Shown: positions 25,290-35,423 of the stretch, one piece after another | How positions within the stretch are numbered: position 1 is the stretch's first letter | Layout of the letters: every line of letters begins with the position of its first letter | Origin: Amaranthus tricolor | Taxonomy: Eukaryota > Streptophyta > Magnoliopsida > Caryophyllales > Amaranthaceae | Direction of reading: 5' to 3' | Length of the DNA: 64,000 nucleotides | Assembly (NCBI RefSeq): GCF_026212465.1 | Contig: NC_080053.1 | Location: 5,182,287-5,246,286 of the forward strand | The notes under the pieces: model-generated | What the model saw: the letters and a program-made list of their open reading frames with translations, nothing else | The model's database searches: none | Told to the model about the DNA's origin: nothing | Made by a program: the position numbers and the translations under genes

Positions 25290-25565
25290 CACTTAGAGTC
25301 TTGATGGAAAGATCCTTGTATGAAGATTCTATTTATACCCTTGGTGGTCCCATAGGTCAAGAGATACGATCTGGACATGACTCACAAGGTATGCTGGTCA
25401 GAAGATCAATGCTACTGTCAAGCAACCACACAGCAGCTGGATCAGCAAATGTTCTGACCAGCTGAACTAGCACGCCTTGGCCAAGTCGTGTTTCATGGTA
25501 TCTTGTGCCACCAAGGGTAGAAATGGAATCTCTACACTAGAATCTTGCTACCAGGACTCTTAGTG
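25290..25565. repeat. Foldback in array spacer 2
   Basis: Second copy of the 275-bp foldback, about 1,444 bp after the first, with a few substitutions; for example the left arm has ATTTATACC where the first has ATTTCTACC. Confidence 0.85.
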
Positions 25566-26729
25566 ACCGTTATCAACCTTGGGAAGAGCACAAGAAAGTA
25601 GCGGGAAGGTCACCTGGTCATAAGCTATCTGTCAGAAACAGATTAGTGTGTTTTTCATTCTTTTAATTGTGCACATGTTTTGCACGTGGCTTTAAATGAC
25701 CGTTATTATTAGTTAGACGTGTCATTAGCCTTCTCATTGTGTTTCCCTCGTCCCATATGTCATATTATATTGAAGATCTCCTACCCAAATTCAGTTCAAT
25801 TTGGTTGCGATTTTATGCGTTTTTAAGCGTTTTTGCCACTTTTGCGCGTAAAGTAGCTCAAACTTGGTTTGTTATGCACGAAACTTGGCACACAACACTA
25901 TTTGGTATATATTATTGTGTTGAAGTGGATAAGATTGAAAATCATAGTCATATGCTAGAAATTAAGTGTTAAGTTGCGATTTTAAGGTTTTTAAGCGTTT
26001 TTGCCACTTTTGCGCGTAAAGTAGCTCAAACTTGGTTTGTTATGCACGAAACTTGGCACACAACACTATTTGGTATATATTGTTGTGTTAAAGTGGTTAT
26101 AATTGAAAATAATAGTCATATGCTAGAAATTAAGTGTTAAGTTGCTTATGCGTTTTTAAGCGTTTTTGTCAATTTCGCGCGTAGAGTAGCTCAAACGTGG
26201 TTTGTTATGCACGAAACTTGGCACACAACACTATTTGGTATATATTATTGTGTTGAAGTGGATAGAATTCAAAATCATAGTCATATGCTAGAAATTAAGT
26301 GTTAAGTTGCGATTTTAAGGGTTTTTAAGCGTTTTTGCCACTTTTGCGCGTAAAGTAGCTCAAACTTGGTTTTTTATGCACGAAACTTGGAACACAACAC
26401 TATTTGGTATATATTGTTGTGTTGAAGTGGTTATAATTGAAAATAATAGTCATATGCTAGAAATTAAGTGTTAAGTTGCGATTTTATGCGTTTTTAAGCG
26501 TTTTTGTCAATTTCGCGGATAAAGTAGCTCAAACTTGGTTTGTTATGCACGAAACTTTGCGTACAACACTATTTGGTATATATTATTGTGTTGAAGTGGT
26601 TAGAATTGAAAATAATAGTCATATGCTAGAAATTACGTGTTAAGTTGCCTACAATGCCGTCAAACTAAAACTGGCGAATGGGTGACCTTGGGCTCACTTT
26701 TTGAATGACTTCCCATGCTTGGAAATGGA

Positions 26730-27005
26730 CACTTAGAGTCTTGATGGAAAGATCCTTGTATGAAGATTCCATTTATACCCTTGCTGGTCCCATAGGTCAA
26801 GAGATACGATCTGGACATGACTCACAAGGTATGCTGGTCAGAAGATCAATGCTACTGTCAAGCAACCACACAGCAGCTGGATCAGCAAATGTTCTGACCA
26901 GCTGAACTAGCACGCCTTGGCCAAGTCGTGTTTCATGGTATCTTGTGCCACCAAGGGTAGAAATGGAATCTCTACACTAGAATCTTGCTACCAGGACTCT
27001 TAGTG
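26730..27005. repeat. Foldback in array spacer 3
   Basis: Third copy, 1,440 bp after the second and almost identical to it. Confidence 0.85.
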
Positions 27006-27935
27006 ACCGTTATCAACCTTGGGAAGAGTACAAGAAAGTAGCGGGAAGGTCGCCTGGTCATAAGCTATCTGTCAGAAACAGATTAGTGTGTTTTTCATTC
27101 TTTTAATTGTGCACATGTTTTGCACGTGGCTTTAAATGACCATTATTATTAGTTAGACGTGTCATTAGCCTTCTCATTGTGTTTCCCTCGTCCCATATGT
27201 CATATTATATTGAAGATCTCCTCCCAAATTCAGTTCAATTTGGTTGCGATTTTATACGTTTTTAAGCGTTTTTGCCACTTTTGCGCGTAAAGTAGCTCAA
27301 ACTTGGTTTGTTATGCACGAAACTTGGCACACAACACTATTTGGTATATATTATTGTGTTGAAGTGGATAGAACTGAAAATCATAGTCATATGCTAGAAA
27401 TTAAGTGTTAAGTTGCGATTTTAAGGGTTTTTAAGCGTTTTTGCCACTTTTGCGCGTAAAGTAGCTCAAACTTGGTTTGTTATGCACGAAACTTGGCACA
27501 CAACACTATTTGGTATATATTGTTGTGTTGAAGTGGTTATAATTGAAAATAATAGTCATATGCTAGAAATTAAGTGTTAAGTTGCGATTTTATGCGTTTT
27601 TAAGCGTTTTTGTCAATTTCGCGCGTAAAGTAGCTCAAACTTGGTTTGTTATGCACGAAACTTTGCACTCAACACTATTTGGTATATATTATTGTGTTGA
27701 AGTGGTTAGAATTGAAAATCATAGTCATATGCTAGAAATTACGTGTTAAGTTACGATTTTATGTGTTTTTAAGCTTTTTTGGCACTAATAATATCTATTT
27801 TCTCTTAGTGCTTTCAACAACCTTCTGGTTCCGTTGATTGCGGCTACTACGCGCTGAAGTTCATGGACGATATTATTAAATCTGTGAAGGAGTTTGGAGT
27901 CGAAAATATAGATTCCGTAAGTATTTGTTACGTTA

Positions 27936-27944
<9 letters not shown>

Positions 27945-27974
<30 letters not shown>

Positions 27975-27975
27975 G
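27945..27975. repeat. (TTA)n microsatellite in a Ulp1 intron
   Basis: About ten TTA units just after the donor of exon 27809-27916. CACTA-2 has only about three units at the same place. Confidence 0.85.
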
Positions 27976-28339
27976 GTAAAATCTAAGTTTATATTAATCT
28001 TTTAATTTTATATTATATTATAGATTTTATACGACATTCCGAGGGAAACACGCCCTCTGAGAAGTGGAGAGATGCGCGAATTAAAAGACAAGATTGCCGC
28101 GTATCTTGCTAATTTTTGTAATTAGGACTTTAATGTATATTATATATATATATATATATGTACAGACATATTATTGGATTATTATTACAAAGAGATTTTT
28201 GGTGATTATTTGTGATTATCATTTGATTTATTATTGGATTAATCATTGTTATTATAATGTACATTGTTATTATAATGTACATTATTATTGGATTATTATG
28301 AGTATAAAACGAAAAAAAAAGAAAAAAAAAATAGAGAGC

Positions 28340-28590
28340 TGCGGTCAGACGCAAAACCGCAGCAAATAATGTCCACTTATTTGCTGCGGTTTGGCCACTG
28401 ACCGCAGCAAATACCTCTCCTTTTTTTTGCTGCGGTTTTGGACACTGACCGCAGCAAATCATGCCCTTTTTTGCTGCGGTTGACAACCGCAGCATTTAAA
28501 GTAGGCCATTTGCTGCTATCACTATTGCTTGGGGCCAAAACCGCAGCAAATAATGGACAAAAAACCGCAGCAAATGAGGTTTTTTCCACT
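28340..28590. repeat. CACTA-1 right subterminal repeats
   Basis: At least seven TTTGCTGCGGTT/AACCGCAGCAAAT motifs, often in head-to-head pairs, up to the terminal TTTTTTCCACTAGTG. Confidence 0.88.
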
Positions 28591-28594
28591 AGTG

Positions 28595-28968
28595 ATTTCA
28601 TATTCATTACTCTATATTAATACTGTATTCAAGTGAGCTATTGGCATTCATGTACCTAGTACTATATATAGAGCTCTCATACTCACACATCAAACACATC
28701 AAACACAACCCCTAAGCCAAACACATAGCCTTTTTGTTTTTATCTCTTACACAATTGTAATACTTCATTTGTAAGAGTATTTTATACTCCATTGATATAA
28801 TATAAACAGAAACTACACACGACGGAGGACGTAGCCATCATTGGGTGAACCTCCTTAAATTTTTGTGTCTCTTTGCTTAGTTTACATTATCAAACGTTGT
28901 TTATTCTTTGTTGTTTACATCGTTCATATAAGTTCTTAGCGTCGTACGATCTTTGGCAAATAATTTCA
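28595..28968 (+). repeat. Copia-1 5' LTR, second part
   Basis: Matches the last about 375 bp of the 3' LTR. It contains a TATA-like TATATATA (28663-28670) followed by 'GAGCTCTCATACTC', a plausible LTR promoter. It ends ...AATTTCA directly before the primer-binding site. Confidence 0.85.
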
Positions 28969-28970
28969 AT

Positions 28971-28983
28971 TGGTATCAGAGCC
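28971..28983 (+). promoter_or_regulatory. Copia-1 primer-binding site
   Basis: TGGTATCAGAGCC, the standard plant copia sequence complementary to the 3' end of initiator Met-tRNA, two bases after the 5' LTR. Confidence 0.9.
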
Positions 28984-29026
28984 AAGTTGTTTTTACGGTG
29001 TCTTAAGAAGTTGTTATTTGAGAAAC

Positions 29027-32000
29027 ATGTCTACAATGAAGCTAGACATAGAGAAGTTTGATAGAAATGTGAATTTTGGCTTATGGCAAGTCAAAATGAC
29101 AGTCATTTTAATCCAAAATAGTGTGCATATGGCCATTGATGGTGTAGATAAGATGCCGGAAGGTATGACCGCGGCAAGATGGGAAGAGATAGACTCAAAG
29201 GCATTATCGGCAATTCAATTATGCCTTTCCAATGAAGTACTAAGAGAGGTTGTTAAAGAAACAACAACCAAGGGGATATGGGAGAAATTGGAATCACTCT
29301 AAATGGCCAAGAGTGTTACCAATAGGCTACTTTTGAAAAGTAGACTCTACGATCTTCGCCTGGAGGAAGGTAAATCTTTGAAACCTCACTTAGACGAATT
29401 TTATTCTATTGTAATGGATTTACAAAATATTGATGTCAAGCTTGATGATGAAGACTTGGCAATTTACCTCTTATGTTCTCTACCCCCTTCTTACAAAAAT
29501 TTTAGAGAAACTATACTTTATGGTAGAGATAATTTGAGTAGTGATGATGTGAAAAATGCCTTGACACAAAGGGATCTCATCGATTCACAATTGTCACAAA
29601 AATCACAAAGCAATGCTAGTGATGGGTTGTTTGTGAGAGGGAGGTCACAAGAGAAAGGTTCCACTAGTGGGAGTGGAAACAAGGGTAAAGGGAGGTCCAA
29701 GTCTAGTAGGCCAAATAAAAATAAAACTTGTAACTATTGCAAGCTTAAGGGCCACATCAAGAAAGATTGTTGGAAGTTGAAAAAGAAAAATGAAGAGGAG
29801 GCTAGGGAAGGAACTAGTAATGCCAATGCTAGTTATGTGAATGATAGTGATGATGGTGATGTATTAGTTGCCACACATGGGTACAAAGATAATGATGAAT
29901 GGATTCTAGATTCGGGGTGCACATTCCACATGACTCCCAACAAAACTTTCTTCCAAACATTTGAAAGTATTGATGGGGGAAATGTTACCATGGGGAACAA
30001 CACAATATGTAAGGTTGTTGGTATTGGAAGCATTAAAATGAAGATGTTTGATGGAATGGTGAGGACCTTAACCGATGTAAGGTATGTTCCGGGCTTGAAA
30101 AAGAATCATTTATCTTTGGGTACCCTTGACAAGATCGAGTGTAGAATCACTTGTGAAGGTGGATTCATGAAGGTTGCTAGAGGCTCACTAGTAGTGATGA
30201 AAGGTAAGTTGAATGGGAGTTTGTATGCTCTTCAAGGTTCAACCATCCTAGGCTCGGCAAATGTTTCCACAAGCACAATGTCCGATCATGACACCAAACT
30301 TTGGCACTTGAGACTTGGTCACATGGGAGAAAGAGGTATGTATGAACTCTCTAAACAAGGTTTATTTGATGGCAAGAAATTTGGGAACCTTGGTTTTTGT
30401 GAACATTGTGTTTATGGGAAACACAAGAGAGTTAGTTTCAAACCTGCCATTCACAACACTAAGGGAATTTTAGACTACATTCATTCCGATTTGTGGGGGC
30501 CTTCACGAAAGCCCTCCCTTAGTGGTTGCAATTACTTGTTGACCTTTATTGATGATTTTTCAAGAAAAGTTTGGTGTTACTTCATAAAGAAAAAGAATGA
30601 AGTTTTTGATGTTTTCTTGGAATGGAAGAAGATGATTGAGAAAAAGACCGGTAGGAGCATCAAGACCTTAACAACCGATAATGGTCTTGAATTTGTTGAT
30701 AATAAATTTATTCAATATTGTTCTAGTGAAGGTATTGTTAGACATAGAACTTGTGCAGGGCGTCCTCAACAAAATGGCGTTGCGGAGAGAATGAATAAAA
30801 CATTGTTAGAAAGGGCTCGGTGTATGCTTAAACAAGCAAATTTGGGAAAGAAATTTTGGGCCGAAGCGGTGGCTACGGTATGTTATTTGATCAACCGCTC
30901 ACCTCATACCGCTTTAAAATTCAAATCACCACAAGAAGTGTGGTACAACACTCCGGTAAATTATTCTAGTCTTAGAGTCTTTGGTTGTCCAGCTTATATT
31001 CATGTAAATGATGGTACGTTAGAACCTAGGGCTAGAAAATGCATTTTTGTGGGATATGGAGTGGGTGTAAAGGGGTATAGGGTGTGGTGTAATGAGTCAA
31101 AAAGAATAATTGTTTCTAGAGATGTTGTTTTTGATGAAAATAGCATGCTTGTATCTAGTATAGAAAAGTCCATTGACGATGTTGTAAACAATGATGCACA
31201 AGTGGAGGTTCAACCTCCCAATATTGATGATGACAAAATCGATGATGATGATCAACAAAGATCTCCATCTTTGTCCACAACTAGACAAAGACGGAAGATC
31301 GTGGCTCCAAGGAGGTATATTGAAGAGTGTGATTATGTGGCATATGCTCTCAACATTGCTAGCGAAGTCGAAGGGTTACATGAAATGAGTACGTACAAGG
31401 AGGCTATGGCCTCAAATGACTCAAGCAAATGGTTGATAGCAATGAAGCAAGAGATGGAATCCCTTGCAAAGAATGGAACTTGGGATATTGTTGAAGCACC
31501 AAAGAAAAAGAAAATTGTTGAGTGCAAGTGGATATTCAAGAGGAAGGAGGGTTCTTCTAGTGACGTTCCTCCCATCTATAAAGCAAGGGTAGTTGCAAAG
31601 GGATACTCTCAAATTGAGGGTGTTGATTTCCATGAGGTATTCTCACCAGTAGTAAAGCATTCTTCTATAAGGGCGTTACTTGCTTTGGTGGCGATGGAGG
31701 ATTTGGAGTTGCATCAATTGGATGTAAAAACGGCATTTCTTCACGGTGAGCTTGAAGAGGAGATTTTTATGAAGCAACCGGAAGGTTTTGAGGTAGTCGG
31801 TAAGGAAAATTATGTGTGTAGATTGAAGAGGTCATTGTATGGGTTGAAGCAATCTCCAAGGCAATGGTACAAGAGGTTTGATTCCTTTATGATTTCACAT
31901 GATTTTATTAGAAGTTCTTATGATAGTTGTGTCTATCTTAAGAAATTTGAAGATGGTTCTTTATTGTATTTGCTCTTATATGTTGATGACATGCTAGTAG

Positions 32001-32953
32001 CTTGTAGTTCTTTGTTTAAGGTGGAGTGCTTGAAAGAGTTGCTTTCAAGTGAATTTGATATGAAGGATCTTGGTGAAGCCAAGAAGATTCTTGGGATGGA
32101 AATTTTGAGAGATCGGGCTAAGGGTATCCTATACCTAAGCCAAAGGAAGTACATTGAGAAAGTTGTGCAACGTTTCTCTATGGATGATGCTAAAGGTGTG
32201 TCTACTCCTCTTGCCTCTCATTTCAAATTGTCCAAGAAATTGTGTCCACAAACAAAGGCGGAAGAAGAGCAAATGGTAAGAATCCCATACACTAGTGCTG
32301 TTGGTAGTGTTATGTATGCCATGGTATGTTCTAGACCCGACATAGCTCATGCGGTGAGTTTAGTAAGTAGATATATGTCGAATCCGGGGATGGGACATTG
32401 GGAGGCACTAAAATGGTTATTGAGGTATTTGAAAGATACTTCTAATGTTTGTCTTATGTATGGGAAGAATTCAAGCGAGCTAACCGGGTTTTGTGACTCG
32501 GATTATGGTGGTGATCTAGATAATAGAAAGTCCACAAGTGGGTTCGTCTTTACTTTGGGTGGTTCGGCGATAAGTTGGCAATCATCTTTGCAAGATGTGG
32601 TTGCTCTCTCAACAACCGAAGCGGAGTACATAGCCGTTGCCGAGTCATTCAAGGAGGCAAAATGGCTAAAAGGTCTTGTTGGTGAAATGTGCAATAAGGT
32701 GTGTGAGGTAAGTGTGCATTGTGATAGTCAAAGTGAAATTCACTTGGCTAGGAATCAAAATACATTTCATAGAAGGTCCAAACACATTGATATTAAGTAT
32801 AATTTCATCCGGGATGAAGTTGAGCACAAAAGGGTGTTATTGAAGAAGATTGATACTACGGAAAATCCGGCCGACATGATGACAAAGTCATTACCTACAA
32901 CCAAGTTTGAATTATGTGTTGACTTGGTTGGTTTAGCTCCTTGCTTGAGATAA
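29027..32953 (+). pseudogene. Copia-1 gag-pol polyprotein, one nonsense codon
   Basis: ATG at 29027. A TAA at 29300-29302 cuts the frame after 91 codons, but the same frame continues without further stops to 32953 (1216 codons). Domains in order: gag; zinc knuckle 'CNYCKLKGHIKKDC' near 29730; aspartic protease 'WILDSGCTFHM'; pre-integrase; integrase with 'DDFSRKVW', 'DNGLEF' and 'PQQNGVAERMNKTL'; reverse transcriptase with 'KTAFLHGELEEEIFM' and 'LLLYVDDML'; RNase H with 'DSDYGGDLDNRKSTSG' and 'ALSTTEAEYIA'. All catalytic signatures are visible. The element therefore seems to have been inactivated by one point change in gag, plus the CACTA hit in its LTR. Confidence 0.92.
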
Positions 32954-33038
32954 TGCCTTTTGGGGCATTTGAGGTGTGTATGTTTCTTTTGTTTATGAAG
33001 TGGATTGTTGAATGTTTTGACTTGGGTAAACTCAAGTC

Positions 33039-33049
33039 AAGGTGGAGAT
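33039..33049 (+). promoter_or_regulatory. Copia-1 polypurine tract
   Basis: AAGGTGGAGAT directly before the 3' LTR; primes plus-strand DNA synthesis in copia elements. Confidence 0.75.
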
Positions 33050-33624
33050 TGTTATGAATGGTATCATGTGTGACTTGAGTGCACAATTAAAGTGTGTATT
33101 CATGTGTGTGACTCTTGAGTTGTGGAATCCAAAAGGGTGTAATAAGGTGAAGAGTATTCATGGGAATTATTGGTGTTAATGAAGATTAATGAAGATTAAG
33201 GTGAAGAGTATTCATGTGTGTGACTCTTGAGATAATGCCTTTTCAAGTTCTTGGAGTTATTTCATATTCATTACTCTATATTAATACTGTATTCAAGTGA
33301 GCTATTGGCATTCATGTACCTAGTACTATATATAGAGCTCTCATACTCACACATCAAACACAACCCCTAAGCCAAACACATAACCTTTTTGTTTTTATCT
33401 CTTACACAATTGTAATACTTTATTTGTAAGAGTATTTTATACTCCATTGATATAATATAAACAGAAACTACACACGACGGAGGACGTAGCCATCATTGGG
33501 TGAACCTCCTTAAATTTTTGTGTCTCTTTGCTTAGTTTACATTATCAAACGTTGTTTATTCTTTGTTGTTTACATCGTTCATATAAGTTCTTAGCGTCGT
33601 AACGATCTTTGGCAAATAATTTCA
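33050..33624 (+). repeat. Copia-1 3' LTR (575 bp)
   Basis: TGTTATGAATGG...AATTTCA, with TATATATA at 33327-33334. It holds the uninterrupted version of the CACTA-1 target (...GGAGTTATTTCATATTC). Confidence 0.88.
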
Positions 33625-34390
33625 ACATCTATTACAAAGGTAAGATTGTATGCATCCATTCCCACCAAACCTTGTCTAGGTGACAAGGTTAGAGCCTAGA
33701 TGGGGGTCATATAATAACATAGGGGAAAGGAACGTTCGTGAAGAGTCTACGTAGTAAAAAAAAAGAAAACATTTTGGTGAACAAAAAAACCATGAATGAG
33801 AAGGCTCTTACAAGTTACAACTGATATATATGCATAAAGCCAATATGCTTTCCAAGTTATAATTTGTTGACATTAGATCACATAACTTCTATTCTGTTTT
33901 GTTTTGCTTATGTCAATCACTTTTGTCCTTACATGTTTTGTTCAATTTAGTACATTTCACATCTGTTGGAGAGAACAAGCCTGAAGTATATTGTAAAATG
34001 CAAACTTTTGTGTTGATTACATGGAATAAAAATATAGCCATTCTGTTATGTAACGGCCACTTTATAAAGTTATCAATTCATATTGTGACGTCAGTGAAAC
34101 AATTCGTAACACAACAAGGTGTCGGGTCCACGACATTGCGACCGTTACCGCACTCCGACGACATCCACGATCTTTTTCTATGGTTGATTAGCAACATATT
34201 AATTAGAGACATCTAGCACTTTTAAATAGTTTAAGTATGTTTTCTCTTACTTGAATTCTTTGACATTGTTAAATCTTATGCTGTTCCCCCCTCCTCCAAA
34301 GGGAGCCATTGCTTCTGGGCTATCTCCCTCTAAAGTCCATGGTCTTTCACTAATGTGATTATTTAATGTCGATGTGCTTTTCTTGATCAG
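33625..34390 (+). other. Sequence upstream of the RETICULATA-RELATED exons
   Basis: No coding exon could be assigned with confidence. A Pro/Ser-codon-rich piece around 34280-34335 could be a decayed exon. The 5' exons expected for a DUF3411 gene are not here, so the gene is truncated or was cut by the events around Copia-1. Confidence 0.4.
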
Positions 34391-34856
34391 GAACATTAAG
34401 AAGTCAGATGAGGATATACCTGTTCCTCCACTTGTAAGAAGTGCTGCTCTCTGGGGTACGTTTTAATTTATGCAGATAAACATGCGGAATTTTCATTGTT
34501 ATAACAGACTCCATGCGTTCATGAACTTCCTTATATTCAACATTCACAATCTTGCACATGAAGTTAACAATCTTGTACATTCATCTTTCTACTTGTTTTC
34601 TTTGATCACACTGCTGCCCTTTAATAGAATACTTCTGCTTGGATTTAGTTGATTCGCCTAGTGTTCTTAAAATTTTTAAGGCTCCTCAAAAGACCAACCT
34701 TGGACTTATGTTCTTACTTATTGACCCTGTTTGATAGAGAGGATTAAGAAAAATTGTATAGGATTGGGATCATATTGGAGGTTTTGTTGGTCAAATCCAC
34801 GGTTGAAGGTGTTTGGTAAATGAAGATTAGGGTGGGAGACTAGTCTAAATCCTTCC

Positions 34857-35371
34857 TGTTGAAATATGGTGTGACTCGAACAGAGTGACCTCCGCGGGGC
34901 GCGGAGACTGTACTGCTCTAGTCCGCGGGGCGCGGAGTTGCTTCTGATCTCACTCTGCGGCTCGCGTAGTTTTACACGGCTCGCGTAATGGCGGTTTCTT
35001 TGCACGTTTTTGGCCGGTTACTCTTAGTATTTGACGGTTTTTTTGTATTTTCTTAACCTAATTCCTTTTTATTATGAGGTATACTATATAAAGGCCTCAT
35101 GTAATTAGAATTATGAGAGGAATACAACGCAAAACACAAAGTGAGGAAAACTAAGAGAGAAAAAGCTTGGAGAGCCATTGTTATGGTTTCTCGTGTTCAT
35201 CTTGTAATCTCCCGGTTTATAGTGAAAAGTTTATTCTCGGTGCCGGTGGACGTAGCTATCACGTTGATAGTGAACCACGTTAATTTCTCGGTGTGATTTT
35301 CTTTATTGTTTGTTTGAATCTTTATTGTTTCATTATTGTTTTTCGATCTTTGCTTCCGCTGTCGCACAACA
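34857..35371 (+). repeat. Copia-2 5' LTR (515 bp) with CpG-rich hairpins
   Basis: Contains a perfect palindrome CTCCGCG-GGG-CGCGGAG (34890-34906), a second TCCGCG-GGG-CGCGGA (34922-34936), and two CGGCTCGCGTA repeats just after. The TATA box TATATAAA lies at 35085-35092. The CpG-rich U3 contrasts strongly with the AT-rich surroundings. Confidence 0.9.
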
Positions 35372-35423
35372 ATTGGCATCAAGAGCTCAGGTTTAATCCT
35401 AGGAAGAGTTTTTGAAGGAAACA

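Larger units (their letters stand above)
23085..27785 (+). repeat. Intronic higher-order tandem array in CACTA-1 (169-bp monomers)
   Basis: Lies in the intron between exons 23000-23072 and 27809-27916. Monomers are 169 bp (starts at 24361, 24530, 24699, 24868, 25037), each containing 'GTAGCTCAAACTTGG' and 'CATATGCTAGAAATTA'. About 17 monomers occur in blocks of 4, 5, 5 and 3, separated by three about 590-bp spacers. One five-monomer block plus a spacer repeats every about 1,440 bp (24361, 25804, 27244). Two monomer types ('GCCACTTTTGCGCG' and 'GTCAATTTCGCGCG') alternate imperfectly. CACTA-2 has only four monomers and no spacer. Confidence 0.95.
20515..28125 (+). pseudogene. CACTA TNPA-like Transposase_24 plus Ulp1 (C48) protease gene, copy in CACTA-1
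   Basis: Ten exons with consistent phases and GT-AG introns: about 20515-20707, 20810-21085, 21188-21655, 21756-22040, 22121-22422, 22513-22695, 22784-22900, 23000-23072, 27809-27916 and 28024-28125 (stop TAG). The first exons carry the Transposase_24 domain ('KMPYEIWGHISKRDWEAFV', 'KFYHRLGQKTYDEVRKEWV', 'RGNVDALHMVLGKD'). The last five carry a Ulp1/SENP-type cysteine protease, with His at the start of exon 22784-22900, Asp in 'VFDSLQ', Gln in 'CFQQPSGS' and Cys in 'VDCGYY'. Defects: the 5' exons are lost in the deletion that removed TNP2, and TAG replaces the codon right after the catalytic His (about 22791-22793). Otherwise the frame is intact across all exons. The protease would act on SUMO-like conjugates by family analogy; its use to the transposon is not established. 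Confidence 0.85.
18492..28594 (+). mobile_element. CACTA-1: CACTA/EnSpm transposon inserted in the Copia-1 LTR (10,103 bp)
   Basis: Ends are CACTAGCGGAAAAAAATG and TTTTTTCCACTAGTG. It is flanked by ATT on both sides (18489-18491 and 28595-28597), the 3-bp duplication typical of CACTA elements. The 3' LTR of Copia-1 shows the uninterrupted site at about 33255-33270. Subterminal regions are packed with TTTGCTGCGGTTTT-type repeats in both orientations. Contents: a TNP2 N-terminal remnant and a Transposase_24/Ulp1 gene, both plus strand. The catalytic part of TNP2 is missing, so the element is not autonomous. The nearest relative here is CACTA-2 (50917-60744). Confidence 0.95.
18398..33624 (+). 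mobile_element. Copia-1: Ty1/copia retrotransposon carrying a nested CACTA element
   Basis: Order on the plus strand: 5' LTR (18398-18491 and 28595-28968, split by CACTA-1), primer-binding site (28971-28983), gag-pol (29027-32953), polypurine tract (33039-33049) and 3' LTR (33050-33624). Without CACTA-1 the element is about 5.1 kb. The 5' LTR lacks its first about 40 bp and further stretches relative to the 3' LTR, and the flanks show no matching 5-bp duplication. The left edge therefore looks eroded or recombined. It sits exactly at the join between duplicate copy 1 and the locus of copy 2. Confidence 0.88.

Noticed and set aside
23821..26905. Repeated ORFs of 63-77 aa within the tandem array
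   Set aside because: They recur only because the repeat unit recurs; they lie in an intron, and the frames shift or end with small substitutions.
23085..27785. CRISPR-like appearance of repeats and spacers
   Set aside because: 169-bp monomers, plant context and identical 590-bp spacers fit a higher-order tandem repeat, not short repeats with unique spacers.
28130..28607. Minus-strand ORFs with repeated Ala-Ala-Val/Thr-Ala-Ala at the CACTA-1 right end
   Set aside because: They are translations of the GCTGCGGT subterminal repeats.
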